A stretch of 64,000 nt of DNA from Mycolicibacterium bacteremicum (GCF_943913955.1 NZ_CALUAE010000013.1:1-64000), one strand, 5' to 3'. Counted from the stretch's first letter, positions 17,187 through 26,124 are shown. A program made the numbers and translations. Notes: a model not told the origin generated them from the letters alone.

Positions 17187-18347
17187 TTAGTTCGCGGTGG
17201 GGCCGTCGGCCGCACCGCGAACTGGCGTTACCGGTAGTTCGACGGTGAAGGTCGCGCCAGTTCCGGGCCCGGCGCTGGCGACTGCGATGGTGCCCCCGTG
17301 CGCTTCGACGAGGGCTTTGGCGATGGCCAGCCCGAGGCCGGCGCCTCCGTGGCCGCGATCGCGGGCGGCGTCGGCACGATAGAACCGCTCGAAGATGCGC
17401 GGTAGGTGTTCTTCGGCGATTCCTTCGCCGTCGTCGGCCACGGTGATCGCGACATTGCTGCCGTCGTGGGTGCACGTGAGTTCAACCGACCCGCCGGGTG
17501 CGGTGTGCAGTAGGGCATTGTCGAGCAGGTTGCCGACTACTTGAGCCAGTCGTTGCTCGTCGGCCCACAACGCAGGCAGCGGCTGGTTCTGATGCAGGGT
17601 GATGGCTACGCCCTTGGTGTCGTAGCGTTCCTGTGCTGCGGCGATGCACCGGCGAGCGACTGTCCCGACATCAATCGTGTTGTGCGCCAGCGAGAACGAG
17701 CTTTCCTCTGCTTTGGCCAACGCGGCGACGTCTTCGGAGAACCGCACGAGCCGCCGTGTCTGGTCGCGCAGCATGGACGCGGTCGCCGGGGTCAGTGTGC
17801 GGACTCCATCTTCGAGGGCCTCGATGTAGGCCTCCAGTACCGCGACCGGTGTGCGGATCTCGTGGGCCAGGTCGCCGAACAATCGCTGCCGGGTCGAGTC
17901 GACGGTCTGCAGCCGTGATGCCATCTGGTTGAAGGCCACCGCGAGGGCGTCGAAGTCATCGCCCAGCTGTGGTGGCGATACCCGGGTGTCGTAGTGGCCG
18001 TTGGCGACCGCTTTGGCCGCAGCGGCGACTTCGGTGACAGATCGTTGCAGTCGCCGGCTGACGTAGTAGCTGACGGCCAGAGCGACAAGCGCCGACACTG
18101 CGACAGCCACACCGATCGAAATGACGGTGGCGTAGCCGTAGGCCTCTTCGGCGTGCACTTCCTCCATCGAGTCCGGCGGAACTCCGGCCATGCGAAGGTG
18201 CTCGCGAAACAGCGGCGGTCCGACGACGGTGGCCACCACGGTGGTGGTCAGGGCGCCGGTGATGACCACGATCGCTTGCGCTGCCAGTAGGCGCAGACCG
18301 ATTCCAGGTCGCCGTGACCGCGCGGGATGTCCGGCTGGGCTGGTCAC
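17187..18347 (-). CDS. Sensor histidine kinase of a two-component system
   Basis: A GTG at 18345-18347 overlaps the response-regulator stop and gives 386 residues. Two transmembrane helices (about 17-42 and 73-97) enclose a short external loop of about 30 residues. Then come a HAMP linker, the phosphorylated-His box DLAHEIRTPVAVLEAYIEAL with His162, and a full ATPase domain (LLDNALLHTAPGG, DDGEGIAEEHLPRIFERF, GAGLGLAIAKALVEAHGG). The pairing with a DUF305 lipoprotein and copper genes suggests metal or envelope-stress sensing; the ligand is not visible. Confidence 0.9.
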   Translation of the reverse strand: MTSPAGHPARSRRPGIGLRLLAAQAIVVITGALTTTVVATVVGPPLFREHLRMAGVPPDSMEEVHAEEAYGYATVISIGVAVAVSALVALAVSYYVSRRLQRSVTEVAAAAKAVANGHYDTRVSPPQLGDDFDALAVAFNQMASRLQTVDSTRQRLFGDLAHEIRTPVAVLEAYIEALEDGVRTLTPATASMLRDQTRRLVRFSEDVAALAKAEESSFSLAHNTIDVGTVARRCIAAAQERYDTKGVAITLHQNQPLPALWADEQRLAQVVGNLLDNALLHTAPGGSVELTCTHDGSNVAITVADDGEGIAEEHLPRIFERFYRADAARDRGHGGAGLGLAIAKALVEAHGGTIAVASAGPGTGATFTVELPVTPVRGAADGPTAN

Positions 18348-19108
18348 TGGCCGGTGCCCATGCGATACCCGACTCCGCGCACGGTAGCGATGAAACGGGG
18401 TTGGGCCGCGTCGTCGCCGAGCTTGCGTCGCAGGTGGCCGATATGGACGTCGACGAGATGCTCGTTGCCGACCCACGGGCCCTCGCGCACGATTTCGAGG
18501 AGTTGGCGGCGGCTGAGCACCACACCCGGCCGGCCGGACAGGGCTTCCAGGATGTCGAATTCGGTGCGGGTGAGCAGGATCGTCTCCTCGTCGAGGCGCA
18601 CTTCGCGGGCATCAACGTCGATGCTCAGCGGTCCGAACCGCCGCGGCGGGGTGGGCGTGTGCTCGCCCGTGCCGGCGGTGGCGGCTGGCGCTTGCAGGAC
18701 CCGTGGGCGGCGCAGCATGGCCCGGATGCGCGCAACGAGCTCGCGTGGACTGAATGGCTTGGTGATGTAGTCATCGGCTCCCACGGTGAGACCGAGCACG
18801 GTATCGATCTCGGCGTCGCGGGCGGTCAGCATCACGACGTAGGCGTCGGAGAAGGTGCGTAGCTGTCGGCACACTTCCAGGCCGTCGATGCCGGGTAAGC
18901 CCAGGTCGAGGATGACGACATCGGGATCCAACTCGCGCGCCACGGTGATGGCATCGATCCCGTTATCGGCCACGATGGCCTCGAACTGCTCGCGCTGAAG
19001 GTAGCTGGCCACCACCTCGGCCAGGGGCACCTCGTCATCGACGACGAGCGCTCGATAGCCCTTGGCCGACGCCGGTGACGGTGCTGCTGGGTGCTCCATG
19101 GAACTCAT
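18344..19108 (-). CDS. OmpR-family response regulator
   Basis: The 254-residue regulator has a receiver domain (about 19-130) with the acidic pair DD24-25, phosphoacceptor Asp68 in ILDLGLPGIDG and the ITKPF lysine near 117. A winged-helix DNA-binding domain (about 158-250) ends with HLVDVHIGHLRRKLGDD and FIATVRGVGYRMG. It is upstream of, and overlaps, the histidine kinase. An ATG three codons later is an alternative start. It probably controls the adjacent copper and cell-wall genes; no binding site is identified. Confidence 0.9.
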   Translation of the reverse strand: MSSMEHPAAPSPASAKGYRALVVDDEVPLAEVVASYLQREQFEAIVADNGIDAITVARELDPDVVILDLGLPGIDGLEVCRQLRTFSDAYVVMLTARDAEIDTVLGLTVGADDYITKPFSPRELVARIRAMLRRPRVLQAPAATAGTGEHTPTPPRRFGPLSIDVDAREVRLDEETILLTRTEFDILEALSGRPGVVLSRRQLLEIVREGPWVGNEHLVDVHIGHLRRKLGDDAAQPRFIATVRGVGYRMGTGQ

Positions 19109-19552
19109 GGTGCCTGCTCGCGGCGCGATCGAACCCTATCGAGGGGCCGACCGTGGCGATCTTGAGCGGATCTTCACACAACGCATACCGAATCCGAATG
19201 GCCCCCGGCAAGACTCGAGTGCAGATATGGGCGCACGACGCGCCACGCTTGTGTGCATCGGCGGCCTAGTTCAGCAAACTGATATGTTTCGCCGGTAATC
19301 GAGCCGCGGTTTGCGCGCGCCGAGGGCGCTAATGCCTGGGGATGGGCTGCGTGGCGGCGAATGGTGGGACTCATTCATGCTCATGAATCCACCAAAGCGC
19401 TTGTTAAAACTCGCTTTCGGAGAGGGGTGTGAGGTGCGAGTATGGGCGCTGGAAAGACTCTGCTGCGACATCGCATTGCGGTCACAACCTGATGTCGACT
19501 CCGGAGTCGAGATAGCCCATACCGTTCTGCTGTTACAGTTGGCAACATTGTG
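19109..19552. other. Intergenic region between response regulator and lpqS-like gene
   Basis: These 444 bases must hold the divergent promoters of the two-component system and the lpqS-cysK2-MFS operon. They are less GC-rich than the flanks. I see no TACCC-N5-GGGTA copper box here and no supported gene. Confidence 0.5.
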
Positions 19553-19969
19553 ATGGGTTTCGGCGCGGTGTCCGTGCGGCGACGACGTGCAATCGTCGCC
19601 GCGATGATTGCGTTCTGGTTCGCGATCCTTGGTGCGGAATCCGCACTGGTCAACGCCGACGACACCCATGCAGCCCACGGCCCGCACGCGCTGGTTGCCT
19701 ATTCCGCTGACGCCTCGCTGCTCGTCGCGGTCGAACATTCGCATACCTCGCGCGGTGAAGTTCCGCTCTCGCCAGACACCTTCGCCGACGCCGTACTGCC
19801 CCGCGCGACGGTGTCGCTGCTGGTAGTTGCACTGATGGCGATCCTGGTAGGCGCTGCGCCGCTGTGGCGTCACCGACTGAGCGCTACTCCACGCGATCCG
19901 CCCCGGGCGAGATCGCACACCGTGTCCGGGCGTGAGGTTCTCTCCCGGCTGTGTATCGCGCGCCGCTGA
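19553..19969 (+). CDS. LpqS-like small membrane protein
   Basis: The 138-residue protein (ATG 19553, alternative GTG three bases earlier) has an N-terminal hydrophobic segment (about 14-33) without a lipobox cysteine, a His-containing external part (DDTHAAHGPHAL) and a second hydrophobic segment (about 86-106). The C-terminus, REVLSRLCIARR, resembles the end of mycobacterial LpqS as I remember it. The gene order with cysK2 and an MFS transporter matches Rv0847-Rv0849, which belongs to the RicR copper regulon in M. tuberculosis. A copper-related envelope role is inferred. Confidence 0.65.
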   Translation: MGFGAVSVRRRRAIVAAMIAFWFAILGAESALVNADDTHAAHGPHALVAYSADASLLVAVEHSHTSRGEVPLSPDTFADAVLPRATVSLLVVALMAILVGAAPLWRHRLSATPRDPPRARSHTVSGREVLSRLCIARR

Positions 19970-20078
19970 CCGGTCAGCGCCAGGTTGTCGCCTCGTAGTC
20001 CAAGCGAGGTCAACCGGTGACCGCTGTCCGTCATCAGCTGCCGCGCTCGGTCGCGGCGTCACAGAAGCGACACGCACG

Positions 20079-21191
20079 ATGAATCATGTCCTTTCCACTC
20101 CGCCTGCGCGCACAGAACAGCTCGCAGAACAACCCCACCTGGGACGGTATGAACGGCCCGCCACGATGGTCGGTCAGACGCCCGTCTTGAGAATCACCGA
20201 ACCCTTCTCCGAGGCCGATCGGGGCTTTTGGGCCAAACTCGAAGGCTTCAACCCTGGCGGCATGAAAGACCGCCCCGCCCTGCACATGGTGGCGCGGGCA
20301 CGGGCGGACGGCACATTGGCCCCGGGTGCACGGATTGTCGAATCGACCAGCGGCACCTTGGGTTTGGGGCTCGCGCTGGCCGGCACCGTCTACGGGCATC
20401 CGGTCACTCTGGTCACCGACCCCGGTCTGGAGCCGATCATCCAGAACATGCTGTCTGCCTTCGGCGCGCAGGTCGAGTTGGTCACCGAACCCCATCCCGA
20501 GGGGGGCTGGCAACAGGCCCGACGGGATCGTGTCGCTCAGATCCTGCGGTCGGAGCCACGAGCGTGGCATCCCGATCAGTACAACAATCCGCACAACGTC
20601 GAGGCCTATCGGGGACTGGCAATGGAATTGCACCAGCAGCTGGGTCCGGTGGACGTGCTGGTGTGTTCGGTGGGTACCGGCGGTCACTCCTCGGGAGTGG
20701 CCCGGGTGTTGCGTGATTTCAATCCGCAGATGCAGTTGATCGGTGTCGACACGGTGGGCTCGACCATTTTCGGCCAGCCGGCCAGCACCCGAGTGATGCG
20801 CGGATTGGGTTCGAGCATCTATCCCGGCAACGTCGACTACCAGGCCTTTGATGAAGTGCACTGGGTGGCCCCGCAAGACGCCGTGTGGGCATGCCGCACC
20901 CTGGCCGCTACGCACTACGCCAGCGGCGGATGGAGTGTCGGTGCGGTCGCGCTGGTCGCCGGATGGGCCGCGCGCACGCACGCGCCCCACACCACCATCG
21001 CCGCGATCTTCCCCGACGGGCCTCAGCGATACTTCGACACCGTGTACAACGACGACTACTGCCGCAGCCACGGCCTGCTCGGTGCCGTCCCAGCATCGCA
21101 GCCTGACACCATCGAGGACCCGTTGGCGCACGTGGTGACGTCCTGGACCCGGTGCGCGGCCGTGGTCGATCCGATGAAGGCAGACCGCTGA
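20079..21191 (+). CDS. cysK2: CysK2-type S-sulfocysteine synthase
   Basis: From the ATG at 20079 the protein has 370 residues, about the length of mycobacterial CysK2. It is a fold-type II PLP enzyme: the PLP lysine is K63 in GGMKDRPALHM, a substrate loop STSGTLGLGLAL follows, and the glycine-rich phosphate loop is SVGTGGHSSGVARVL. CysK2 uses O-phosphoserine and thiosulfate to make S-sulfocysteine, a sulfur compound linked to redox and copper stress. It lies between the lpqS-like and MFS genes; the MFS start overlaps its stop by one base. Confidence 0.85.
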   Translation: MNHVLSTPPARTEQLAEQPHLGRYERPATMVGQTPVLRITEPFSEADRGFWAKLEGFNPGGMKDRPALHMVARARADGTLAPGARIVESTSGTLGLGLALAGTVYGHPVTLVTDPGLEPIIQNMLSAFGAQVELVTEPHPEGGWQQARRDRVAQILRSEPRAWHPDQYNNPHNVEAYRGLAMELHQQLGPVDVLVCSVGTGGHSSGVARVLRDFNPQMQLIGVDTVGSTIFGQPASTRVMRGLGSSIYPGNVDYQAFDEVHWVAPQDAVWACRTLAATHYASGGWSVGAVALVAGWAARTHAPHTTIAAIFPDGPQRYFDTVYNDDYCRSHGLLGAVPASQPDTIEDPLAHVVTSWTRCAAVVDPMKADR

Positions 21192-22450
21192 TGGGGCTGG
21201 TCGCACAGTTCCGCAGTTTCGGCTGGCCGACCCGGCTGCTCATGGTGAACCAGTTCGGGATCAACCTGGGCTTCTACATGCTCATGCCCTATCTCGCCGC
21301 CTATCTCGCTGGACCGTTGGGGCTGGCGGCGTGGGCGGTCGGTCTGGTCCTTGGGGTGCGCAACTTCTCTCAGCAGGGCATGTTCCTCGTCGGTGGCACC
21401 CTGGCCGACCGGCTGGGCTACAAGCCGCTCATCGTGGCTGGGTGCGTTCTTCGCACCGTCGGATTCGCACTACTGGTGGTCGCCGAATCGCTGCCGTTCA
21501 TGTTGATCGCCTCTGCAGCAACGGGTTTCGCCGGTGCCCTGTTCAACCCGGCGGTGCGCGCCTATGTGGCCGCCGACGCCGGCACACGCAGAGTCGAAGC
21601 GTTCGCGCTGTTCAACGTGTTCTATCAGGCCGGGATCCTGGCGGGTCCACTGGTGGGCCTGGCGTTGATGTTCGTCGATTTCCGGTTGACTGCCGCTGCC
21701 GCGGCCATCGTGTTCGCCGGTTTGACCGTGGCCCAGCTGTTCGCGTTGCCGCAACGAACGGCCGGGACGCCCGAGGAGAAAACCTCGGTGCTGCAGGACT
21801 GGCGCACGATCGCGGCAAACCGATCATTTCTCCTGTTCGCCGCGGCCATGATCGGGTCGTATGTCCTGTCGTTCCAGGTCTATCTGGCGTTGCCGCTGCA
21901 CGCCCGCGACCTCGTGCCGGGCAACGACTCCGTCGTCACCGCAATGATCTTCGTCGTCTCGGGGCTGGTTGCGATCGCCGGGCAGATGCGTATCACGCGG
22001 TGGCTGTCGCGCCGGTGGGGATCAGGGCGTTCGCTGACCATCGGCATGCTGATCCTGGCGGCAGCATTCCTGCCGCTGATCGCCTTGCCCAACGATGCTC
22101 GGGCCGGCACTGTGGCGGCCGTGGCGGCGCTCCTGTTGGCCACCGGCGTGCTGGCCGTCGGTTCAGCGGCGGTGTTCCCGTTCGAGATGGACACCGCGGT
22201 GTCGTTGGCCAAGGGGCGTCTTGTCGGTACCCACTACGGCTTCTACAACACGATTGTGGGCGTGGGCATCCTGGCCGGCAATCTCGCCACCGGCTGGCTC
22301 ATGCAAGCGATGAAGGACATCGGTCGCCCAGAGTTGGTGTGGCTGTTGCTCAGCGGGATCGGTGTCGTCTCGGCATGCGGGCTCTACCGGCTGGACCGCC
22401 GCGGCCGTCTGGACGCGGCACCGGCGACAGACGGCGTGAGCCCGCGCTGA
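21191..22450 (+). CDS. Major facilitator superfamily transporter, Rv0849-like
   Basis: The ATG at 21191 overlaps the cysK2 TGA, giving 419 residues with about twelve hydrophobic helices. The MFS loop 2-3 motif is present as GGTLADRLGYKPL near residue 75. In M. tuberculosis the gene at this position, Rv0849, follows cysK2 and is copper-induced; its substrate is not established. Export of a sulfur compound or metal complex is possible but is inference. Confidence 0.85.
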   Translation: MGLVAQFRSFGWPTRLLMVNQFGINLGFYMLMPYLAAYLAGPLGLAAWAVGLVLGVRNFSQQGMFLVGGTLADRLGYKPLIVAGCVLRTVGFALLVVAESLPFMLIASAATGFAGALFNPAVRAYVAADAGTRRVEAFALFNVFYQAGILAGPLVGLALMFVDFRLTAAAAAIVFAGLTVAQLFALPQRTAGTPEEKTSVLQDWRTIAANRSFLLFAAAMIGSYVLSFQVYLALPLHARDLVPGNDSVVTAMIFVVSGLVAIAGQMRITRWLSRRWGSGRSLTIGMLILAAAFLPLIALPNDARAGTVAAVAALLLATGVLAVGSAAVFPFEMDTAVSLAKGRLVGTHYGFYNTIVGVGILAGNLATGWLMQAMKDIGRPELVWLLLSGIGVVSACGLYRLDRRGRLDAAPATDGVSPR

Positions 22451-22468
22451 AACTGGCTCTGCCGCGCA

Positions 22469-23197
22469 TCAGCTTTCGATAATACGGACGACGTAGGGGG
22501 TCATGCCCGAGGTCCGCACCGGCGACACTTTGATGGGCACGCCGGTCTGCTGGGCCTCGATCATCCGGCCGCCACCGAGGTAGATGGCCTCGTGCTGACT
22601 GCCGTTAGGACCCCAGAACAGCAGATCGCCACGTTTGGCCTCCGAGGGAGGTACCTTGCGGCCGGCGTCGTACTGATCTCCGGAGTAACGCGGCAGCACG
22701 ATCCCGACGCCGGCGAAGGCGTACCGGGTCAGACCCGAGCAGTCGAAACCAACCGTGCCTGCGCCCTGATTGATTCCGCGGCTCGGGCCCTCTAGAGTGC
22801 CGCCTCCCCAGGAATAGGGCACACCCAGTTGGGTGCCGGCCCGGCGAATGACGTGCTCGATGGCTTGGGCGCCGTAGAGCCGGTTGCCGCGGATGCTGGT
22901 GGCCGGACTGGCCGTCGGAGCGCCGATGCCCAGGCTGTTCAGGAACCGGCGCCCCATGTTCATCGCGGTTTGTGCCGCCGCGGCGCTGGCCTGCAGCGAT
23001 GCATTGGCGATGGCGACGGGATCACCGGGAGCGCCGGCGCTGGGCACCTGCGGTAGCAGCGGGTCCCAATGTCCGCCTGCGTGATTGGCTTGCGCCGTCG
23101 GTGCGCACAAGACCAGTAGTGACGCTGCGGCCGCGCAGATCCCGACAAGGTATCGCAGGGACCGTGCTGATCGAGTCCTCTGGTCGCCGAGCGTCAT
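22469..23197 (-). CDS. Secreted NlpC/P60 peptidoglycan endopeptidase, RipA/RipB-like
   Basis: The 242-residue protein has a cleaved-type signal (about 1-37, ending PTAQA) and a short helical linker. The C-terminal NlpC/P60 domain (about 107-242) contains the catalytic Cys in VGFDCSGLTRYAF (C153) and a His in GSQHEAIYLG (H202). The final MTPYVVRIIES closely resembles the end of RipA and RipB, which cleave the D-Glu to meso-DAP bond of stem peptides. It lacks a long coiled-coil and so is nearer in size to RipB. It lies among copper genes downstream of an L,D-transpeptidase. Confidence 0.85.
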   Translation of the reverse strand: MTLGDQRTRSARSLRYLVGICAAAASLLVLCAPTAQANHAGGHWDPLLPQVPSAGAPGDPVAIANASLQASAAAAQTAMNMGRRFLNSLGIGAPTASPATSIRGNRLYGAQAIEHVIRRAGTQLGVPYSWGGGTLEGPSRGINQGAGTVGFDCSGLTRYAFAGVGIVLPRYSGDQYDAGRKVPPSEAKRGDLLFWGPNGSQHEAIYLGGGRMIEAQQTGVPIKVSPVRTSGMTPYVVRIIES

Positions 23198-23505
23198 GTT
23201 GTCTCCTTCGCGCAGGGTGCTGGTGATGTGCCTGCGGAGCTATCCGTCATGCGGAAAGCATCAGCGGGACAACAAAATACGTACCTAGTCCATAGATACC
23301 GTAACTCACACCCGTCACATTGGAAACATCAGTCACTGAATTACCGCAATGAAATTTGTTGTATACCTGACGATCTCGTACACGATCGCGCGCGCCGCAA
23401 CTGCCCGGTCGCTTTCCCGACAGTGACGATCGCGCACCCGTCTGCGCCAGAGGAGGTGCGGGAACGTGACGGCACCAGCGGATGGGGCGCACCGTGTGAT
23501 CCGGG
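23198..23505. other. Intergenic region between L,D-transpeptidase and NlpC/P60 genes
   Basis: These 308 bases are AT-rich compared with the rest of the window (for example 23260-23400) and presumably hold the promoter of the NlpC/P60 gene. No gene, hairpin or copper box is supported. Confidence 0.5.
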
Positions 23506-24702
23506 TCAGAGGCCGGCGTTGCCGGCTTTCCAGGTGTCCCAGGGGATGTTCCAGTCACCAAGCCCGTCGGTGCCCGACAGTGTCGGGCCTGTGGTGTTGA
23601 GGACTTCCACGATGTCGCCGCGTCGGGTGTTGTCGTAGAACCACCGTGCGTTGGCCGGGTTGACGTTCAGGCACCCGTGGCTGACGTTGGTGTTGCCCTG
23701 GCTGCCCACCGACCACGGCGCGGAATGCACGTAGATACCGCTGTAAGACATTTGCGTGGCCCATTCCACTTCGGTGCGGTATCCATCGGGAGAGTTCACC
23801 GGGACGCCGTAGGTGGACGAGTCCATGACCAGGAATGAGTAGCGGTCACCGATGATGTAGGCGCCGTTATCGGTGGGTGTGGACGCCTTGCCCATCGACA
23901 TCGGCATCGTTTTGACCACCTCGCCGTTGCGGCGCACGGTAAGTGTTTTGGTCGCATCGTCTGCGGTGGCGATGACTTCATCGCCGATGGTGAAGCGGGT
24001 GCGGACGTCATCTTGGCCGAACAATCCGTCGCCGAAGTCGACACCATAGACGTTGACGTCCACCTCGACCCTGGTGCCTGGGCGCCAGTATTGCGCCGGC
24101 CGCCAGCGCATTTCACGATTGTTCAGCCAGTAGAAAGCGCCGTCGACGGGCGGGTTAGTGGTGACGGTGACGGCCTGCTGTGCCGCTGCGCGATTGGTGA
24201 TGTCTTCATCGAAGCGGATGGCGATCGGCTGACCCACACCCACGGTGTCGCCGTCGTTGGGCAGCACGTAGGGCATGGTGAGGTTGTCCGGGGAGTGCGT
24301 TTGGAACGTTGCGACCGTCGTGGTGGCGCCGGTCAGTCCGAGCGCTTCGGCGCGAAGGGTGTACTGCTTGTTGTAGCCCAGGGGCTCGGCAGACGACCAT
24401 GACACACCATCGGTGCTCAGGTGACCGTCCACTACTGTGCCGGCCTCATTGGTCAACTCGACGTGCCCCAGCACGCCATTGCCCGCCTCGACCGTAATCG
24501 GTGACTCGACGCTGACCCCGATCGCTCCGTCGGTCACCGATGCGCGCAGTTCGGGCACCAGCAGATCGGCGTACGGAGTTCCCTTGGCAAGGGCCTCTAC
24601 CGGAGGCGGCGCGGACTCTTGCGCATTGGCGCATGCGGTGGTGAGCAGCAGCGACACAACACCTCCCAGGGCCCGTACGGTCGCCCGTCGCCAGGTCCTC
24701 AC
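23506..24702 (-). CDS. L,D-transpeptidase lipoprotein (LdtB/Ldt-Mt2 type)
   Basis: The 398-residue protein starts with a lipoprotein signal whose lipobox LTTAC puts the lipidated Cys near residue 24. Two Ig-like domains follow (about 45-250), then a YkuD catalytic domain with the motif IYVHSAPWSVG...SHGCLNV; catalytic Cys344 and His342 are intact. The C-terminal tail wraps the domain as in LdtMt2. The enzyme makes 3-3 cross-links in peptidoglycan and is a carbapenem target. Its place inside a copper island suggests wall remodelling under metal stress. Confidence 0.92.
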   Translation of the reverse strand: MRTWRRATVRALGGVVSLLLTTACANAQESAPPPVEALAKGTPYADLLVPELRASVTDGAIGVSVESPITVEAGNGVLGHVELTNEAGTVVDGHLSTDGVSWSSAEPLGYNKQYTLRAEALGLTGATTTVATFQTHSPDNLTMPYVLPNDGDTVGVGQPIAIRFDEDITNRAAAQQAVTVTTNPPVDGAFYWLNNREMRWRPAQYWRPGTRVEVDVNVYGVDFGDGLFGQDDVRTRFTIGDEVIATADDATKTLTVRRNGEVVKTMPMSMGKASTPTDNGAYIIGDRYSFLVMDSSTYGVPVNSPDGYRTEVEWATQMSYSGIYVHSAPWSVGSQGNTNVSHGCLNVNPANARWFYDNTRRGDIVEVLNTTGPTLSGTDGLGDWNIPWDTWKAGNAGL

Positions 24703-24978
24703 GGCGTCCGCGAGACGAAGTCGAAGGCCAGTGGCGTCATGGGTGTGCGCTCCAAAGATGTTCTAGATCAACGCCTGACAGGGACCCACTGCCTGACGGC
24801 CCAGTGCCGGCCCGTCTAGTCTCGGCGCTCGAAATATGCCTTTGTTAGTCCTTCAGTGAAGATTCCGTAAAGGCCGCGCAACGCCGTCCCAGCAGCGTCA
24901 TTGTGGAACATGAAACAGGCGCTGTTGTGGCATGTTGCGACGTGCCCCGGTGGGAAACCTCGGTCGAAAGGACAGTTC

Positions 24979-25122
24979 ATGAAAGCCACTGCGAGTAGCC
25001 GACGCGCACGCCGAATTGCCACTAGTGCGACGCTGCGCTCTGTCCTCACGTGCGTGGCTGTCTGCGCGCTGCGGTCAGTATCCGGCGCGTCCATGCGCAA
25101 AGACGCATCGTGCTGTCGATGA
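24979..25122 (+). CDS. Possible 47-residue small protein
   Basis: An ATG with AAAGGA six bases upstream opens 47 codons. The product has a basic N-terminus, a hydrophobic stretch with two cysteines (VLTCVAVCAL) and a CC near the end. It could be a signal-like leader, a copper-binding peptide, or a remnant of a secreted protein. The support is only the ribosome site and the island context. Confidence 0.25.
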   Translation: MKATASSRRARRIATSATLRSVLTCVAVCALRSVSGASMRKDASCCR

Positions 25123-25146
25123 CCGATGCCGATGCCGATGCCGGTG
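25123..25146 (+). repeat. Short tandem hexamer repeat
   Basis: Four copies of a six-base unit, three exact CCGATG and one CCGGTG. It lies between the small ORF and the hydrolase end and has no evident function. Confidence 0.6.
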
Positions 25147-25170
25147 CCGTCCACGGTTCGCCCTTCTTGT

Positions 25171-25996
25171 TCAGCGGCGGTCGTGGTTGAGCAGGAACAT
25201 CTCGATTTCTGGGGCGAACGCGGCGGCCGTGTCCTGGGCGGTGTGCAAGTCCCGCGACATCCGCACCCGGGCCAGGACGCCGCCGGCCAAGGTGTCAGCG
25301 ACCAGGCGTGCGGTATCGGAGGGATGTCGGGCATCGTCGCCGGCGATGACCAGGGTGGGGGGTGGATGGCAGCTAGCTCGTCGGCATGGGTGAAGGCGCG
25401 ATCGTGACCGATAGCTGCGGCGGCCGCCGCACTTTCGGGATCGGCCCGAGGTGGTGCCTCGGCGACGAGATGGGCGATCAACGGCTGCAGGTGCGGCAGA
25501 AAGAGGTCCCAGCCCGCGTGTAGACCGTGTGTGCGGACGCGTTCGGCGAACCGGTCCATCAGTTCGGTCTCGGCCGCTTTGTGGGTGTCATCCTCTATGG
25601 CTTCGGCGCTGATGATCACAGCCGCACAGACCTTTTCAGGATGCGACAGACTGGTGCGCAATGCGACCGTGCCACCCAAACCCGGCCCGATCAGATGGGC
25701 GAACGGTGCATTGAGTGCGGCCATGATGGCCAGGGCGTCGGCGACGTAGCGATCCCAGCGATGCAGCGCTGGCTCTGGGCAGATGGACGCGCCGTAACCG
25801 CGAATGTCGGGCAGTGCAAAGCGATAGCGGCGTGCGAGGCGATCGCCCAGCGGCCGCATGCTGTGGTGGTCGGGACCCCGGCCGCGCAGCAATATGGCCA
25901 GCTCGCCGTCGCCGATCACGGTGACGCGCAGCGGCCACGACTCCGTGCTGACCCAGATTGACCCGATGACATTTCCGCCTCCGTATCGCCGGTCAT
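25171..25996 (-). pseudogene. Frameshifted alpha/beta hydrolase
   Basis: The central frame encodes a clear alpha/beta hydrolase (RGRGPDHHSMRPLGDRL; nucleophile region HLIGPGLGGTVALR). It loses frame at a run of six C on the coding strand near 25360, after ELAAIHPP. One extra base restores LVIAGDDARHPSDTARLVADTL and a normal end at 25171. At the N-terminus, the frame reading IWVSTESWPLRVTVIGDG has no start of its own. An ATG at 25994-25996 in another frame joins it if one G is added near a GGG run. Both lesions are single-base and homopolymer-associated, so sequencing error is possible. Confidence 0.65.
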
Positions 25997-26054
25997 TGTC
26001 CCGCCGGCCCTCTTTGTCAAAGCAACTTCGGCCGCTTGGCTGCAGTCTTGCACC

Positions 26055-26071
26055 ATACCCCCAAGGGGTAT
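26055..26071. promoter_or_regulatory. CsoR/RicR-type copper operator, box 1
   Basis: ATACCCC-CAA-GGGGTAT is a near-perfect palindrome containing TACCC-N5-GGGTA, the motif known for mycobacterial RicR. It lies about 55 nt upstream of copZ, in the divergent region with the hydrolase. Confidence 0.8.
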
Positions 26072-26086
26072 ATAGTCAGCTACGGG

Positions 26087-26101
26087 TACCCGGTAGGGGT
26101 A
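26087..26101. promoter_or_regulatory. CsoR/RicR-type copper operator, box 2
   Basis: A second TACCC-GGTAG-GGGTA lies 24 nt upstream of copZ. Its centre is 31 bp from that of box 1, about three helical turns, so two repressor tetramers could bind the same DNA face. Confidence 0.8.
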
Positions 26102-26124
26102 TCCGTAGTGGAAAGGAAGCAGTG

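Larger units (their letters stand above)
24703..25170. other. Gap between L,D-transpeptidase and frameshifted hydrolase, with one weak small ORF
   Basis: These 468 bases hold the promoter of the L,D-transpeptidase gene and little else that is convincing. The only candidate gene is a 47-codon plus-strand ORF at 24979-25122, listed separately. A short hexamer repeat lies at 25123-25146. Confidence 0.45.

Noticed and set aside
24816..25170. C-terminal part of a 367-codon frame continuing beyond the hydrolase
   Set aside because: It reads past the frameshift into non-coding sequence rich in Cys/Arg/Pro; the true C-terminus lies in the next frame and ends at 25171.
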